64,000 nt of DNA from positions 5,430 through 69,429 of the forward strand of contig NZ_WBMS02000018.1 in assembly GCF_008923205.2 (NCBI RefSeq), given 5' to 3'. The position numbers and the translations under genes are program-made. The notes under the pieces were generated by a model. It was not told the origin of the DNA and ran no database searches. It saw only the letters and a program-made list of their open reading frames with translations. This DNA comes from Actinomadura physcomitrii (GTDB lineage Bacteria; Actinomycetota; Actinomycetes; Streptosporangiales; Streptosporangiaceae). Every line of letters starts with the position of its first letter. The first letter of the stretch is position 1. Shown here piece by piece: positions 16,496 through 25,400 of this stretch.

Positions 16496-17470
16496 TCACC
16501 CCCGGCCCGCGAGCCCGGACAGCGCGAAGCGCCCGGCGGGGCGCCGCGCGACCGCGAGCCGCGGATCGAGCACCTGGTAGAGCAGGTCGACGGCGAGGTT
16601 GACGGTCACGAACACCAGCGCGCCCAGCACCACCACGCCCTGCACGACGGGCAGGTCCTCGGCCGCCACCGCGCCCTGGGTGACCTGGCCGAGGCCGTTG
16701 CGGGAGAACACCGCCTCGACCACGATCGCGCCGGTGAGCAGCCCGCCGACGAGCAGCCCCGCCAGCGTGAGGGCGGGGAGCGCGGCGTTGCGCAGGACGT
16801 GCCGGACGTTCACCCGCAACGGCCCCGCACCCTTGGCGCGCGCGACGGCCACGTAGTCCTTGCCGAGCTCGTCGCCCATGCTCTTCGCCAGAACCTGGCC
16901 GATGAGCGCCGCCGGCTGGACGGCGATGGTGACGGCGGGCAGCACCAGCCCGCGCAGGCCGCCCTCCCCGATCGCGGGGAAGACGTTCCAGGTGAAGGAG
17001 AGCCACTGCAGCAGGAGCAGCCCGATGACGAAGGCCGGGATCGCGACGCCGAGGGGCGGCAGGCTCAGCAGCGCACGCCGGAGCCGGCGGGAGCCGGTCA
17101 CGGTGGCCAGCACCGCCAGCCCCGTCCCGAGGAGCACCCCGAGGACGAGCCCGGCCCCCGCCACCGCGAGGGTCGGCGGGAGCGCCCGCCCGATCAGGGA
17201 CGTCACCGGCTCGCCGGACTGCAGCGAGCGCCCGAGGTCCCCGTGCAGCGCCCCGCCCAGTTTGGTCAGGTACTGCTCCATCAGCGGCCGGTCGAGGCCC
17301 ATCTCATGCCGGAGCAGAGCGAGCTGCTCCGGCGTGACGCTGTTGTTCGCGCCGGCCGCGATCGCGGCCGGGTCGCTCGGCAGCGCGTACAGGACGGCGA
17401 ACGAGAGCGTGTACGCCGCCCAGAGCACGAACAGCCCTTGGAGCACTCGTCCGCCCAGAAACCGCGCCAT
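16496..17470 (-). CDS. ABC transporter permease, DppB/OppB type
   Basis: A 324-residue inner-membrane permease. Starts MARFLGGRVLQGLFVLWAAY, then the periplasmic DPAAIAAG segment and MGLDRPLMEQYLTKLGGAL, the typical DppB region followed by GDLGRSLQSGEPV. The EAA-type loop is DYVAVARAKGAGPLRVNVRHVLRNA. First gene of the transporter operon, about 95 bp downstream of the rhamnosidase stop, which is transcribed in the same direction and probably belongs to the same unit. Confidence 0.92.
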   Translation of the reverse strand: MARFLGGRVLQGLFVLWAAYTLSFAVLYALPSDPAAIAAGANNSVTPEQLALLRHEMGLDRPLMEQYLTKLGGALHGDLGRSLQSGEPVTSLIGRALPPTLAVAGAGLVLGVLLGTGLAVLATVTGSRRLRRALLSLPPLGVAIPAFVIGLLLLQWLSFTWNVFPAIGEGGLRGLVLPAVTIAVQPAALIGQVLAKSMGDELGKDYVAVARAKGAGPLRVNVRHVLRNAALPALTLAGLLVGGLLTGAIVVEAVFSRNGLGQVTQGAVAAEDLPVVQGVVVLGALVFVTVNLAVDLLYQVLDPRLAVARRPAGRFALSGLAGRG

Positions 17471-17565
17471 CGATTCGAAGCCCTTTCTCCGCCGGCGGTT
17501 CCGGCGATTGCGATCCATGCCCAGGCTGCCGTGAACGGCAGATCCGAAACCCCTTCCGCGACCCC

Positions 17566-20319
17566 CTACGCCACCCCTGAACCGGCGGGCGCCGGCCGCG
17601 CGGAGAACGCGTGGGCGCCGGGGCCGGCCTCCGCCCGCGACCCGTCGGGGAGCACCACCTCGGCCGTCGTGCCGGGCGGGACCGTGACCTCCAGCGAGAA
17701 CCGGCCGCGCTCGGACCGCCACCCGGCCTCGATCCGCCCGTAGGGGCAGTCGTAGGTCACCTCGGCCCAGGTCAGGCCGCCGCCCGGCCGCGGCTCGACC
17801 CGGAACCGCCGGTAGGCGGGCAGCTCGGGGTCGAGCCGCACGCCGGCGACGTGGCCGTGCAGGAACTCGACGACGCTCGCCCGCGTCGGCATGTTCAGCG
17901 CCAGCATCGTGGCGCCGTTCGGGGCGATGCCGTCCCAGGTCTCCCAGAACGTGGTCCCGCCGTTGTCGATCACCGACATCCAGGACCGCGGCCCCCTGCG
18001 CAGCAGCAGTTCGTAGGCGAGGTCGAGGTGGCCGTTGTCGGCGAGGACGGGCAGCAGCAGGTGCGTCGTCGGCAGCCCCGTGCCGGGCCGCGTGCCGGCG
18101 GCGCGGATCAGCTCCGCCAGCCGGTCCGCGGTCCGCGCCCGCAGCGCCTCTGGGACCAGGCCGTAGGCGAGCGCGCGCAGGTGCGTCGCCTGGGTGTCGC
18201 AGGCCAGCCCCCCGTCGGCGGTGATGAACTCGGCCTGCCACGCGGCGCGGACGTCGTCGGCGAGGCGCCCGTACCGTTCGGCGTCCCCGGTCTTGCCGAG
18301 GACGCCCGCGATCCTGGACAGCAGCCGGGCCGACCGGTGGAAGTAGGCGGTGGCGAACGCCGCGTGGTCGCGGGACTCCATCTCCTCGACCACGGCGGCG
18401 GTGAAGGAGTCCAGGTCGGTGGCCCAGGTGGTGCGCCGCCCGCCGAGCGACGCCGGCCGCCGGGGCGACACCGGGCGCTGCGGCGGCGCGGGTTCGAGGT
18501 GCTCCCCGAAGTGGTAGCCGGTGTCCCAGAGGAACTCCTCGTGCGGCGCCGGGACGGGCCGCGCGGCGCGCCGGTCCGGGTGCCGGCGCTCCCGCGCTAT
18601 CCGGGCTACCCGGTCGACCCATGCGGTCATCGACGGGTACTGCCGCTCCAGCAGGCCGTCGTCGCCGTAGGCCCGCCACGTCTCCCACGGGACCACCACG
18701 GCCGCGTCGCCGAAGCCCGCCTGGCCGTGCGGGATGGCGAACCGCGCGGTCAGGCTGCGCGGGCCGAGGGGGTCGGGCGCGTAGTTGCGCACCGTCCCGT
18801 CCGGCCACTGGTCGGCGGCGAGGTCCGCCAGCCACTTGGCGCTCAGCCCGGACACGTCGTTCAGCAGCCGGGCGCCCCGGATGTTCCACCCGAAGTCGGT
18901 CCATCCGGCGAGCTCACGGGTGATCTCGGCCGTCGGTACGTCGCAGGCCTGGTTGCGGTAGGTCCAGTACGCGATCTCGTGGAGCCGGTCGAGCCGCTCG
19001 TCGCTGCACCGGAACCAGCCCGTGCGCGGGAGGTCGGAGCTGACCGCGACCGCCGTCACCGCGTCGGCGGTGAGCGGGCCGGGATGCCCGTCGACGCGCA
19101 GGTAGCGGAAGCCGTGCCGGGTGTGCCGCGGCTCGAAGGCCGGGCCGTCCGGGCCGGCCGAGACCACCTGGTCGGTCTGGATCCCGCGCGCCGGCGTGTA
19201 CCAGTGCAGGGTGGCCTGCCCGCTGGCGGTGTTGACGTCGGTGCCGTCCGGGGTGAGCGCCTCGGCGTGGGTCAGCGAAAGCACCGTGCCGCGCGGTCCG
19301 AGGCCGGCCAGCCGAACCCATCCGCCGAGGTTCTGGCCGAAGTCGACGATGTGCCGGCCCGGTTCCGGGCGGGTGATCGCGACCGGGCGCAGTTCCTGGA
19401 GCCGCCGCACGGGCGGAGCGGGCGAGGAGACCAGCCGGGCCGCCGGACGCTCGCGCACGGCGACGGGCGCCCAGCCGCCCTCGACGGGCCCGGGGGCGCT
19501 CCACCCGGCCGGCTCGTCGCGCAGGTCGGCGGCGACGCCGTCGAAGAAGTCGGCCGCCTTGACGGCCCCGACCGCCGCTCGCCAGCGCGGGCCCGTCCCC
19601 GCCACCGTGGACGTCCCGTCCTCGTGGTCGGCGTGCAGTTGGACCAGCAGCGCGGTGCGGTCGCCGAATCCGTCGGGAAGGCGGTGGAAGGAGGTCCGGC
19701 CGCGGAACCAGCCGTCGCTGAGGACGGCGCCGAGCACGTTGGCGCCGGCGCGGACCGCGGCGGTCACGTCGTACGCCTGGACGTGCAGGTGGTCGCGGTA
19801 GGCGGTGAAGCCGGGGGCGAGTTCGGCGTCCCCGACCCGCTCGCCGTTCAGGAACAGCTCGTACAGGCCGCACGCCGTGGCGTACACCCGAGCCCGGACG
19901 ATGGGCCGGTCGACCGTGAACTCGCCGCGCAGCAGGTAGCCGGGCCGCAAGCCCGCCGGCGGCACCTCGGCCTCCGCAGGCCCGATCCACGCGGCGGCCC
20001 AGTCGTCCGGATCGAGCAGGCCCATCTCCCAGGCGGCGGGCTCCGACCAGGCGCTGGTGCCGGCGTCGGTGCGGACCCGCACCGCGCACCGCACGGGCTC
20101 CCGCGACGCGAGCAGCGGGCCGCCGAAGGGGACGAACAGGCTGCGGTCCGACGCGACCCACCCGGTGTCCCACGACCGGTCGCCCGCCCGGCCGCGGATC
20201 CGGTAGGCCCGCTGCGTCCGGGTCCCGGGCGGCAGCCGCCAGCTCAGCCGGGGCGACCGCTCCGTCAGCCCCAGCGCCGCGGGCCGGTGCTCCAGCCGCA
20301 GATCGGTCGGCGCGGACAC
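17566..20319 (-). CDS. GH78 alpha-L-rhamnosidase
   Basis: About 917 residues arranged as in GH78 enzymes: N-terminal beta domains ([11 protein letters not shown], then the [18 protein letters not shown] carbohydrate-binding-like segment), the [11 protein letters not shown] strand, and an (alpha/alpha)6 barrel. The acidic motif region reads [17 protein letters not shown] where family members often have a CPxREr-GWTGD stretch, and the second catalytic region is [14 protein letters not shown]. No signal peptide is visible, so hydrolysis of terminal rhamnose is probably cytoplasmic, after import by the adjacent ABC system. GTG start with AAAGGGGG about 8 nt upstream. Copy B of the shared 24-bp element is 60 bp upstream. 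Confidence 0.87.
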   Translation of the reverse strand: MSAPTDLRLEHRPAALGLTERSPRLSWRLPPGTRTQRAYRIRGRAGDRSWDTGWVASDRSLFVPFGGPLLASREPVRCAVRVRTDAGTSAWSEPAAWEMGLLDPDDWAAAWIGPAEAEVPPAGLRPGYLLRGEFTVDRPIVRARVYATACGLYELFLNGERVGDAELAPGFTAYRDHLHVQAYDVTAAVRAGANVLGAVLSDGWFRGRTSFHRLPDGFGDRTALLVQLHADHEDGTSTVAGTGPRWRAAVGAVKAADFFDGVAADLRDEPAGWSAPGPVEGGWAPVAVRERPAARLVSSPAPPVRRLQELRPVAITRPEPGRHIVDFGQNLGGWVRLAGLGPRGTVLSLTHAEALTPDGTDVNTASGQATLHWYTPARGIQTDQVVSAGPDGPAFEPRHTRHGFRYLRVDGHPGPLTADAVTAVAVSSDLPRTGWFRCSDERLDRLHEIAYWTYRNQACDVPTAEITRELAGWTDFGWNIRGARLLNDVSGLSAKWLADLAADQWPDGTVRNYAPDPLGPRSLTARFAIPHGQAGFGDAAVVVPWETWRAYGDDGLLERQYPSMTAWVDRVARIARERRHPDRRAARPVPAPHEEFLWDTGYHFGEHLEPAPPQRPVSPRRPASLGGRRTTWATDLDSFTAAVVEEMESRDHAAFATAYFHRSARLLSRIAGVLGKTGDAERYGRLADDVRAAWQAEFITADGGLACDTQATHLRALAYGLVPEALRARTADRLAELIRAAGTRPGTGLPTTHLLLPVLADNGHLDLAYELLLRRGPRSWMSVIDNGGTTFWETWDGIAPNGATMLALNMPTRASVVEFLHGHVAGVRLDPELPAYRRFRVEPRPGGGLTWAEVTYDCPYGRIEAGWRSERGRFSLEVTVPPGTTAEVVLPDGSRAEAGPGAHAFSARPAPAGSGVA

Positions 20320-20340
20320 ACCCCACCCCCTTTCGGACCA

Positions 20341-20366
20341 TTCCTGACCGCGTGTGCGCACAGGAA
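20341..20366. promoter_or_regulatory. inverted repeat in the rhamnosidase/monooxygenase divergent region
   Basis: TTCCTG and CAGGAA arms are separated by 14 nt that themselves contain GTGTGCGCAC. It lies 14 bp from copy B of the shared element and could be a second operator serving the rhamnosidase gene. Confidence 0.35.
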
Positions 20367-20379
20367 AGCACGGGACCGG

Positions 20380-20403
20380 GTGGTAACAGCAATGTTCCTT
20401 CTT
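20380..20403 (+). promoter_or_regulatory. shared 24-bp element, copy B (candidate HxlR operator)
   Basis: Reads GTGGTAACAGCA followed by ATGTTCCTTCTT, and matches copy A at 9199-9222 in 21 of 24 positions, in the opposite orientation. It is located between the divergent rhamnosidase and luciferase-like monooxygenase genes. The HxlR regulator encoded two genes downstream is the obvious candidate binder. Confidence 0.5.
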
Positions 20404-20505
20404 CCGGGGCCGCCGCCCACCGCCTACGTTTGGCGACTGGAGAAAAGCGATCCGCGTTCAGCGGAATCGCGGGCGCGGACGAATGCGAATACGGCGGTAC
20501 CGATC

Positions 20506-21540
20506 GTGAAGTTCTTCGGGGTGGCTCCCATCCGTTTCCTGGATTCCGCGGGCGCGGACGAGCCGGCCGCAACGCGCGCGAGCTTCGGCCGCACGGTCGC
20601 CACCGCCCGGTACATGGAGGAGCTCGGCTTCGACGGCTTCGGCGTGGGCGAACGCCACCACTGGCCGTTCCTGTCCAGCGCGCCGCCGGTCGTCCTCGCC
20701 CACGTGGCAGCGCTGACCAGCAGGATCCGGCTGTTCACCGGCGTGACCCTGCTGTCGATGCTCGACCCCGTGCGCGTCGCCGAGGACTACGCGACCCTGG
20801 ACCAGCTGTCCGGCGGGCGGCTGGAGCTGATCGTCGGCAAGGGCGCCGGGCCGGGCGGCGCGCTGTTCGGCCTGGCGCCGGGCGAGCAGCGCCCCGCCCT
20901 CGCGGACAACTTCCGGCTCCTGCACGAGCTGTGGACCAGGGACGAGGTCTCCTGGCCGGCGGGACGGCGGCCGCGCCTGGACGGTGCGCGCGTCCTCCCC
21001 CGGCCGCTGCGCGGGCGTCCCCGGATCTGGCACGGGAGCTCCTCGTCGGCGGAGTCGGTGGCCCTCGCCGCCGAGTACGGCGACCCGGTCGTGTTCTCCA
21101 ACGCGGGAGCGTCCAGCGAGAGCGTCCGGCCCCTGGTCGAGCACTACCGCGCCGAATGGGCGCGGCGGGGCCGTCCCGCCGACCGGCTCTTCACCGGCGC
21201 GGGCACGCCGGGGTTCCTCGTGGCGAAGACCTCGCAGGCGGCGATCGCCGCGTACCGTCCCGCCTACGAGCGCCTGGTCGCGATGCAGCGCGGCATCGGC
21301 GCCCGCCCGGCCTTCGCCACCGTGGAGGAGTTCGCGGCGCGCTCGCCGGCGCTCGTCGGCAGCCCCGAGCAGATCATCGACAAGGTGCACCGCCAGCACG
21401 AGGTGTTCGGCCACTCGCTCGTCGTGGTCAGCGTCGACCCCGACGGCCTGTCGGAGCACGACCACCGGACGTCCCTCGAACTGCTCGCGACCGAGGTGGC
21501 GCCGGCCCTGCGCACCGCGCTCCCCGATCCGCCCCCCTGA
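20506..21540 (+). CDS. luciferase-like flavin/F420-dependent monooxygenase
   Basis: A 344-residue LLM-class TIM barrel. [19 protein letters not shown] and [39 protein letters not shown] are the standard luciferase-fold segments, and GKGAGPGG is the flavin-phosphate loop. It probably oxidises a small organic substrate using reduced FMN (or F420). The GTG start at 20506 has only a weak ribosome-binding site (ACGGCGG). Followed by an HxlR regulator. The FMN reductase at 9304 shares its upstream element and is a possible reductase partner. Confidence 0.85.
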   Translation: MKFFGVAPIRFLDSAGADEPAATRASFGRTVATARYMEELGFDGFGVGERHHWPFLSSAPPVVLAHVAALTSRIRLFTGVTLLSMLDPVRVAEDYATLDQLSGGRLELIVGKGAGPGGALFGLAPGEQRPALADNFRLLHELWTRDEVSWPAGRRPRLDGARVLPRPLRGRPRIWHGSSSSAESVALAAEYGDPVVFSNAGASSESVRPLVEHYRAEWARRGRPADRLFTGAGTPGFLVAKTSQAAIAAYRPAYERLVAMQRGIGARPAFATVEEFAARSPALVGSPEQIIDKVHRQHEVFGHSLVVVSVDPDGLSEHDHRTSLELLATEVAPALRTALPDPPP

Positions 21541-21623
21541 CCCGCCCCTGCCGGGCGGGCATCGGTTGCCCGCCCGGACGGGCGCGTGCGACGCTGAGGC
21601 GTCCGCACCGGGAAGGGAAGGCG

Positions 21624-22061
21624 ATGACAGCAGGATCTCGGCTGCCCGACGACGTCGAGCCCGACACGTGCGCCGCATTCCGCGACGCCCTCGACCGGGT
21701 CGGCAGCAAGTGGGGAATCGCGATCATCGCGGCGGCGAGCGACGGGCCCATCCGGTTCGCCGAACTGCACCGGTCGATCCCCGGCATCAGCCGCCGCATG
21801 CTGACCCTCACGCTGCGCACGCTGGAGCGCGACGGGCTCATCACCCGCACCGTCCACCCCACCGTGCCCCCGCAGGTCGAGTACACCGCCACGGCCCTCG
21901 CCGAGGAGCTCTACGCCTCCACCCGCGCCCTGTCGGCGTGGGCCGAGAACAACCACGCGAAGATCGCCGCCGCGCGCGCCGCCTACGACGGCAACGAGGC
22001 CGCCCGGCAGGAGGAGCACACCGCGCCCGAGGCGCGGGTCCGGGCCGATCCGCGGCCGTGA
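21624..22061 (+). CDS. HxlR-family transcriptional regulator
   Basis: A 145-residue winged-helix regulator. [20 protein letters not shown] is the HxlR N-terminal Cys and helix. [20 protein letters not shown] is the recognition helix segment, and [20 protein letters not shown] is the wing. The conserved Cys at residue 16 suggests possible redox or quinone/aldehyde sensing, as in other HxlR/YodB proteins. ATG preceded by GGAAGGGAAG. Lies 83 bp after the monooxygenase gene on the same strand and likely controls it. It ends 6 bp from the convergent dehydratase gene. Confidence 0.9.
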   Translation: MTAGSRLPDDVEPDTCAAFRDALDRVGSKWGIAIIAAASDGPIRFAELHRSIPGISRRMLTLTLRTLERDGLITRTVHPTVPPQVEYTATALAEELYASTRALSAWAENNHAKIAAARAAYDGNEAARQEEHTAPEARVRADPRP

Positions 22062-22067
22062 CGCGGG

Positions 22068-23372
22068 CTACCGCCGGCTCGTGACGAAGTCCCTGACCGT
22101 GGCGATCACGTAGTCGATCATCTCGTCGGTGAGACCGGGGAAGACTCCGATCCAGAAGGTGCGCGCGGTGATGGCGTCGCTGTTGGCGAGGCTCCCCGAC
22201 ACCCGGTACTCCCGGCCCCGGTAGGCGGGCTGCCGGGTGAGGTTGCCGGCGAACAGCATCCGGGTGCCGATCCGCCGGTCCTCCAGGTGGGCGACAATCT
22301 CGTCCCGGTCGAACGGCGCGTCGGCGGTGACAGTGATGACGAAGCCGAACCAGCTCGGATCGCCGCCGGGCGTGGGCTCGGGCAGGAGCAGACCCGGAAG
22401 GCCGTCCAGGCCCTCGCGGAGCCGCCGCCAGTTGCGGCGCCGGGCGGCGCCGAACTCCGGCAGCCGCTTGAGCTGCGAGAGCCCCAGCGCCGCCTGCAGG
22501 TCCGTGGTCTTCATGTTGTAGCCCACGTGCGAGAACGTGTACTTGTGGTCGTAGCCGTACGGCAGGTCCCCGAACTGCTGGGTGTAGCGCTTGCCGCAGG
22601 TGTCGCAGTCCCCCGGCTCGCACCAGCAGTCCCGGCCCCAGTCGCGCAGCGACTCCACGATCCGCGCCAGCCTCGGCCGGTCGGTGGTGACGCAGCCGCC
22701 CTCTCCCATGGTCAGGTGATGGGCGGGATAGAAGCTGACGGTGCTGAAGTCGCCGAACGTCCCGGTCGGCCGCCCCCGGTACTTCGCGTCGACGCCGTCG
22801 CAGTTGTCCTCGACGAAGAACAGGCCGTGCTCGGCGGCCAGCTCGGCCACCTCGGCCGCCGGGAAGGGGTTGCCGAGCGCGTGCGCGATCATGATGCCGC
22901 GGGTCCGGGGGCCGATCGCCTCGGCGACCCGCTCGGCCGTGGTGTTGTAGGTGCCGAGCTCGACGTCGACGAAGACCGGCACCATCTGGTTCTGCAGGAT
23001 CGGGTTGACGGTCGTCGGGAATCCCGCCGCGACCGTGACGATCTCGTCGCCCGGCTTCAGCCGGCCGGCGCCGATCTCCGGCTGCGTCAGCGCGGTCAGC
23101 GCCAGCAGGTTGGCCGAGGACCCCGAGTTGGTCAGATGGACCTTGCGGCGCCGCAGGGTCCGTCCGAGCTCCCGCTCCAGGGCGAGCGCGCTCGGGCCCG
23201 CGGCGATGCGCAGGGTGAGCGCGGCCTCGACCAGCGCCACCCGGTCGTCCTCGTTCAGGTCGGCGCCCGAGGGCATCACGAGCGTCTCGCCCGGGACGAA
23301 ACGCCGGCTCCGCTCCCTTTCGCGGTGGTATTCGCGGACCAGTTCCAGGATCAGGTCCTGGGAGTCACCCAT
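22068..23372 (-). CDS. NDP-4-keto-6-deoxyhexose 3-dehydratase, RfbH/SpnQ type
   Basis: A 434-residue PMP-dependent [2Fe-2S] enzyme of the aminotransferase fold. The usual PLP lysine is replaced by His (SFYPAHHLTMGEGG), the mark of C-3 dehydratases that use PMP instead of forming a Schiff base. RDCWCEPGDCDTCGKRY holds four Cys that fit the E1-type iron-sulfur cluster. VHLTNSGSSANLLALTAL is the cofactor-binding loop. It removes the C-3 hydroxyl on the way to 3,6-dideoxyhexoses, in actinomycetes for sugars such as rhodinose or forosamine. The second ATG of an ATGATG pair has GGAGG 5 nt upstream. No other deoxysugar genes are in view, so its partners must lie elsewhere. Confidence 0.92.
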   Translation of the reverse strand: MGDSQDLILELVREYHRERERSRRFVPGETLVMPSGADLNEDDRVALVEAALTLRIAAGPSALALERELGRTLRRRKVHLTNSGSSANLLALTALTQPEIGAGRLKPGDEIVTVAAGFPTTVNPILQNQMVPVFVDVELGTYNTTAERVAEAIGPRTRGIMIAHALGNPFPAAEVAELAAEHGLFFVEDNCDGVDAKYRGRPTGTFGDFSTVSFYPAHHLTMGEGGCVTTDRPRLARIVESLRDWGRDCWCEPGDCDTCGKRYTQQFGDLPYGYDHKYTFSHVGYNMKTTDLQAALGLSQLKRLPEFGAARRRNWRRLREGLDGLPGLLLPEPTPGGDPSWFGFVITVTADAPFDRDEIVAHLEDRRIGTRMLFAGNLTRQPAYRGREYRVSGSLANSDAITARTFWIGVFPGLTDEMIDYVIATVRDFVTSRR

Positions 23373-23539
23373 CATCGCCTCCAGGCGGCGCCACGAAGCA
23401 CGCTCCTCGCCCATCAAAGCAATGCCTCGCGCGAGCGTGTCCCCTGTAGGCCCCCCTTATCATCCGCATGAACCGCAAACGGTGAATTCACTGGGGTACG
23501 GCGATCTGACCGTCCGTCGCCGATTGCGCGACGGTGCCG

Positions 23540-24463
23540 TCAGAGGGGCTTCTCCATGCAGATCGAGAAAGTGAGCCACTCGTACGGCGGAAAGACCGGA
23601 ATGCGGGTGTAGCCCTCGCGCTCGTAGAGCCGGACGGCGTCCGGTTGCCGGTCCCCCGTCTGCAGGACGACGCGGGACGCTCCGAGGGACCGGGCGGCCC
23701 GCTCCGCCGCCGCCAGCAGCGCGGTGGCGGCCCCCGAACCGCGATGCGCGGGCGCGACGTACATCCGCTTCAGTTCGACGCCGTCACCGTAACGCCGCAA
23801 CGCAACGTGGCCGACCGCGGTCCCGCCGGCATAGGCGACGCCGACGTACACCACTTGCTCGGCCTCGACGCCGAGCGCGCCGTCCAGCTTCCGGTCCGGG
23901 TCCGCCGCCGCGGCGAGGACCTCCGCGACCCGGTCGGCGTACCGGCTCTCCATCTCCGCCTGCATCGCGTCCCGCAGTCCCGCGGCGTCGGGATCGTCCC
24001 ACCCGGTGGCGCGGACCTCGTAGCCCAGGTCATCCGCCTTCTGCATCGGATGTTCCTCCCGAGGAACATAGGTCATGCCGGGCAGCTCGGCGGCGTGCTC
24101 GGCGGCCCACCGGCCCAGTGCGGCGAGTTGCTCGCGCAGCGACGCTCCCACCGCGGTCAGCGCGTACTCCACACGGGCCGCCCTTCCGGGAGCCGGAGTC
24201 CGGCTCACGAGCCCCTCGGCCTCCAGCGCCCGCAGGGTGCGGGTGAGCACGCGGCGACTGATCCCCTCGATGGCGCGGTCCAGTTCGTTGAAGCCGTGCG
24301 GCCGGTCGGCGAGCAGCCGGATGACCGCCGGGCTCCACTTGTCGCCGACGCACCGCAGGACGCCCGTCACCGGGCACGCGCCGTACTCGGCGGCGGTGAC
24401 GACGACCCCGCGCTCCACCGCTCCGGATGTCACCGGGCGAGCGGACGGCACGTCAGTGGACAT
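23540..24463 (-). CDS. HxlR-GNAT fusion: winged-helix regulator with acetyltransferase domain
   Basis: A 307-residue two-domain protein. Residues about 25-130 are HxlR-type (YGACPVTGVLRCVGDKWSPA, FNELDRAIEGISRRVLTRTL, RAARVEYALTAVGASLREQL). About 145-305 are a GNAT acetyltransferase (VAYAGGTAVGHVALR, VELKRMYVAPAHRGSGAATALL, VLQTGDRQPDAVRLYEREGY), with the acetyl-CoA pyrophosphate loop in RGSGAA. The fusion is unusual. A stress or metabolite signal could be detoxified by acetylation and sensed by the regulator. A perfect palindrome (24050-24069) lies in the linker region of the gene. ATG start has GAAGGA 6 nt upstream, inside element copy C. Divergent from the metallo-hydrolase gene. Confidence 0.85.
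   Translation of the reverse strand: MSTDVPSARPVTSGAVERGVVVTAAEYGACPVTGVLRCVGDKWSPAVIRLLADRPHGFNELDRAIEGISRRVLTRTLRALEAEGLVSRTPAPGRAARVEYALTAVGASLREQLAALGRWAAEHAAELPGMTYVPREEHPMQKADDLGYEVRATGWDDPDAAGLRDAMQAEMESRYADRVAEVLAAAADPDRKLDGALGVEAEQVVYVGVAYAGGTAVGHVALRRYGDGVELKRMYVAPAHRGSGAATALLAAAERAARSLGASRVVLQTGDRQPDAVRLYEREGYTRIPVFPPYEWLTFSICMEKPL
24050..24069. promoter_or_regulatory. perfect palindrome inside the HxlR-GNAT linker
   Basis: ATGTTCCTC, two bases, then GAGGAACAT. The ATGTTCCT half is also the core of element copies A and B. It lies at the junction between the HxlR and GNAT coding parts, close to an internal Met codon (HPMQKADD), so it might control an internal start of the GNAT domain or be a remnant of an intergenic operator from before a gene fusion. 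Confidence 0.4.
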
Positions 24464-24480
24464 GAAGGTTCCTTCTTCCG
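24456..24480 (+). promoter_or_regulatory. partial copy C of the shared element
   Basis: Contains GTTCCTTCTTCCGG, identical over 14 bases to the right part of copy B, preceded by GTGG-ACA with a 2-base gap. It covers the start of the HxlR-GNAT gene, 30 bp from the divergent hydrolase gene. Partly explained by being the ribosome-binding site on the minus strand. Confidence 0.35.
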
Positions 24481-24510
24481 GTCCCGCCGGGGCGTCACGA
24501 AGATCAGCGT

Positions 24511-25380
24511 ATGCGCACGTTCGACATCGGCGCGGTCTCGGTGACCCGGATACCGCATTTCGAGAATCTGCCCCTGACCCCCGCCGCGCTGCTCCCCGGC
24601 ACCGGCCCCGACGTCTGGGAGGCGAACCGCGCCTGGCTCGCCCCCGACCACTGGGACCCCGGCTCCGGCCGCGTCCGCGTCTCCGTCCACAGCTGGCTGC
24701 TGCGCAGTGCCGGGCGCACGGTCCTCATCGACACCGGGCTGGTCCCGGACCCCCGCCAGGAGGGCGTGCCCGCCGGCGGAGACCTGCCCGCGGCGCTCGC
24801 CGCCGCGGGCGTGGCGCCCGGCGACGTCGACCTCGTGGTGTGCACCCATCTGCACGCCGACCACGTCGGCTGGAACACCCGCGAGGGCGACGGCGAGCAC
24901 GTGCCGTCCTTCCCCCGGGCCCGGTACCTCTTCTCCGCCGCCGACCTCGCCTTCTTCGCCCCGGACACGCTGGTGGAGGAGCCGGGACGCAGCGCCGCCG
25001 TCCATGCCAGGTCGGTGGAGCCGGTGCTGCGTTCGGGGCAGGCGGTCGTCTGGGAGGACCGCTTCGTCATCGATGAGAACCTGCGGCTCGACCTCGCACC
25101 CGGGCACACGCCAGGGCACGGGATGCTCACCGTGGAGTCCGAAGGCGAGCGCGCGTTGTTCGTCGGCGACCTGCTCCACACGCCCGTCCAGCTGCTGGCG
25201 CCGGACGCCTCCAGTTGCTTCTGCCACGACCCGTCGGCCGCCGCCCGAACCCGCCGCCGCATCCTCGAACGGGCCGCGGACACCGCCGCCCTGGTCGTGC
25301 CCGCCCATTTCTGCGGGCCGGGCGCCGTCGAGATCGGCCGCGACGGGACGCGGTTCACGGCCCGCCGCTGGTTTCCCTGA
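24511..25380 (+). CDS. metallo-beta-lactamase-fold hydrolase
   Basis: A 289-residue MBL-fold protein with the metal motif THLHADHVGWN (about residues 112-122), an Asp in FVGDLLHTPVQ, and a downstream His in VPAHFCGP; GHTPGHGML gives another ligand. The N-terminal region with LLRSAGRTVLIDTGL is like AHL lactonases and AttM/quorum-quenching relatives. Lactone or ester hydrolysis is likely. Divergent by 47 bp from the HxlR-GNAT regulator, which may control it. Confidence 0.85.
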   Translation: MRTFDIGAVSVTRIPHFENLPLTPAALLPGTGPDVWEANRAWLAPDHWDPGSGRVRVSVHSWLLRSAGRTVLIDTGLVPDPRQEGVPAGGDLPAALAAAGVAPGDVDLVVCTHLHADHVGWNTREGDGEHVPSFPRARYLFSAADLAFFAPDTLVEEPGRSAAVHARSVEPVLRSGQAVVWEDRFVIDENLRLDLAPGHTPGHGMLTVESEGERALFVGDLLHTPVQLLAPDASSCFCHDPSAAARTRRRILERAADTAALVVPAHFCGPGAVEIGRDGTRFTARRWFP

Positions 25381-25400
25381 CCACCGCATCCGGGGCCTCC

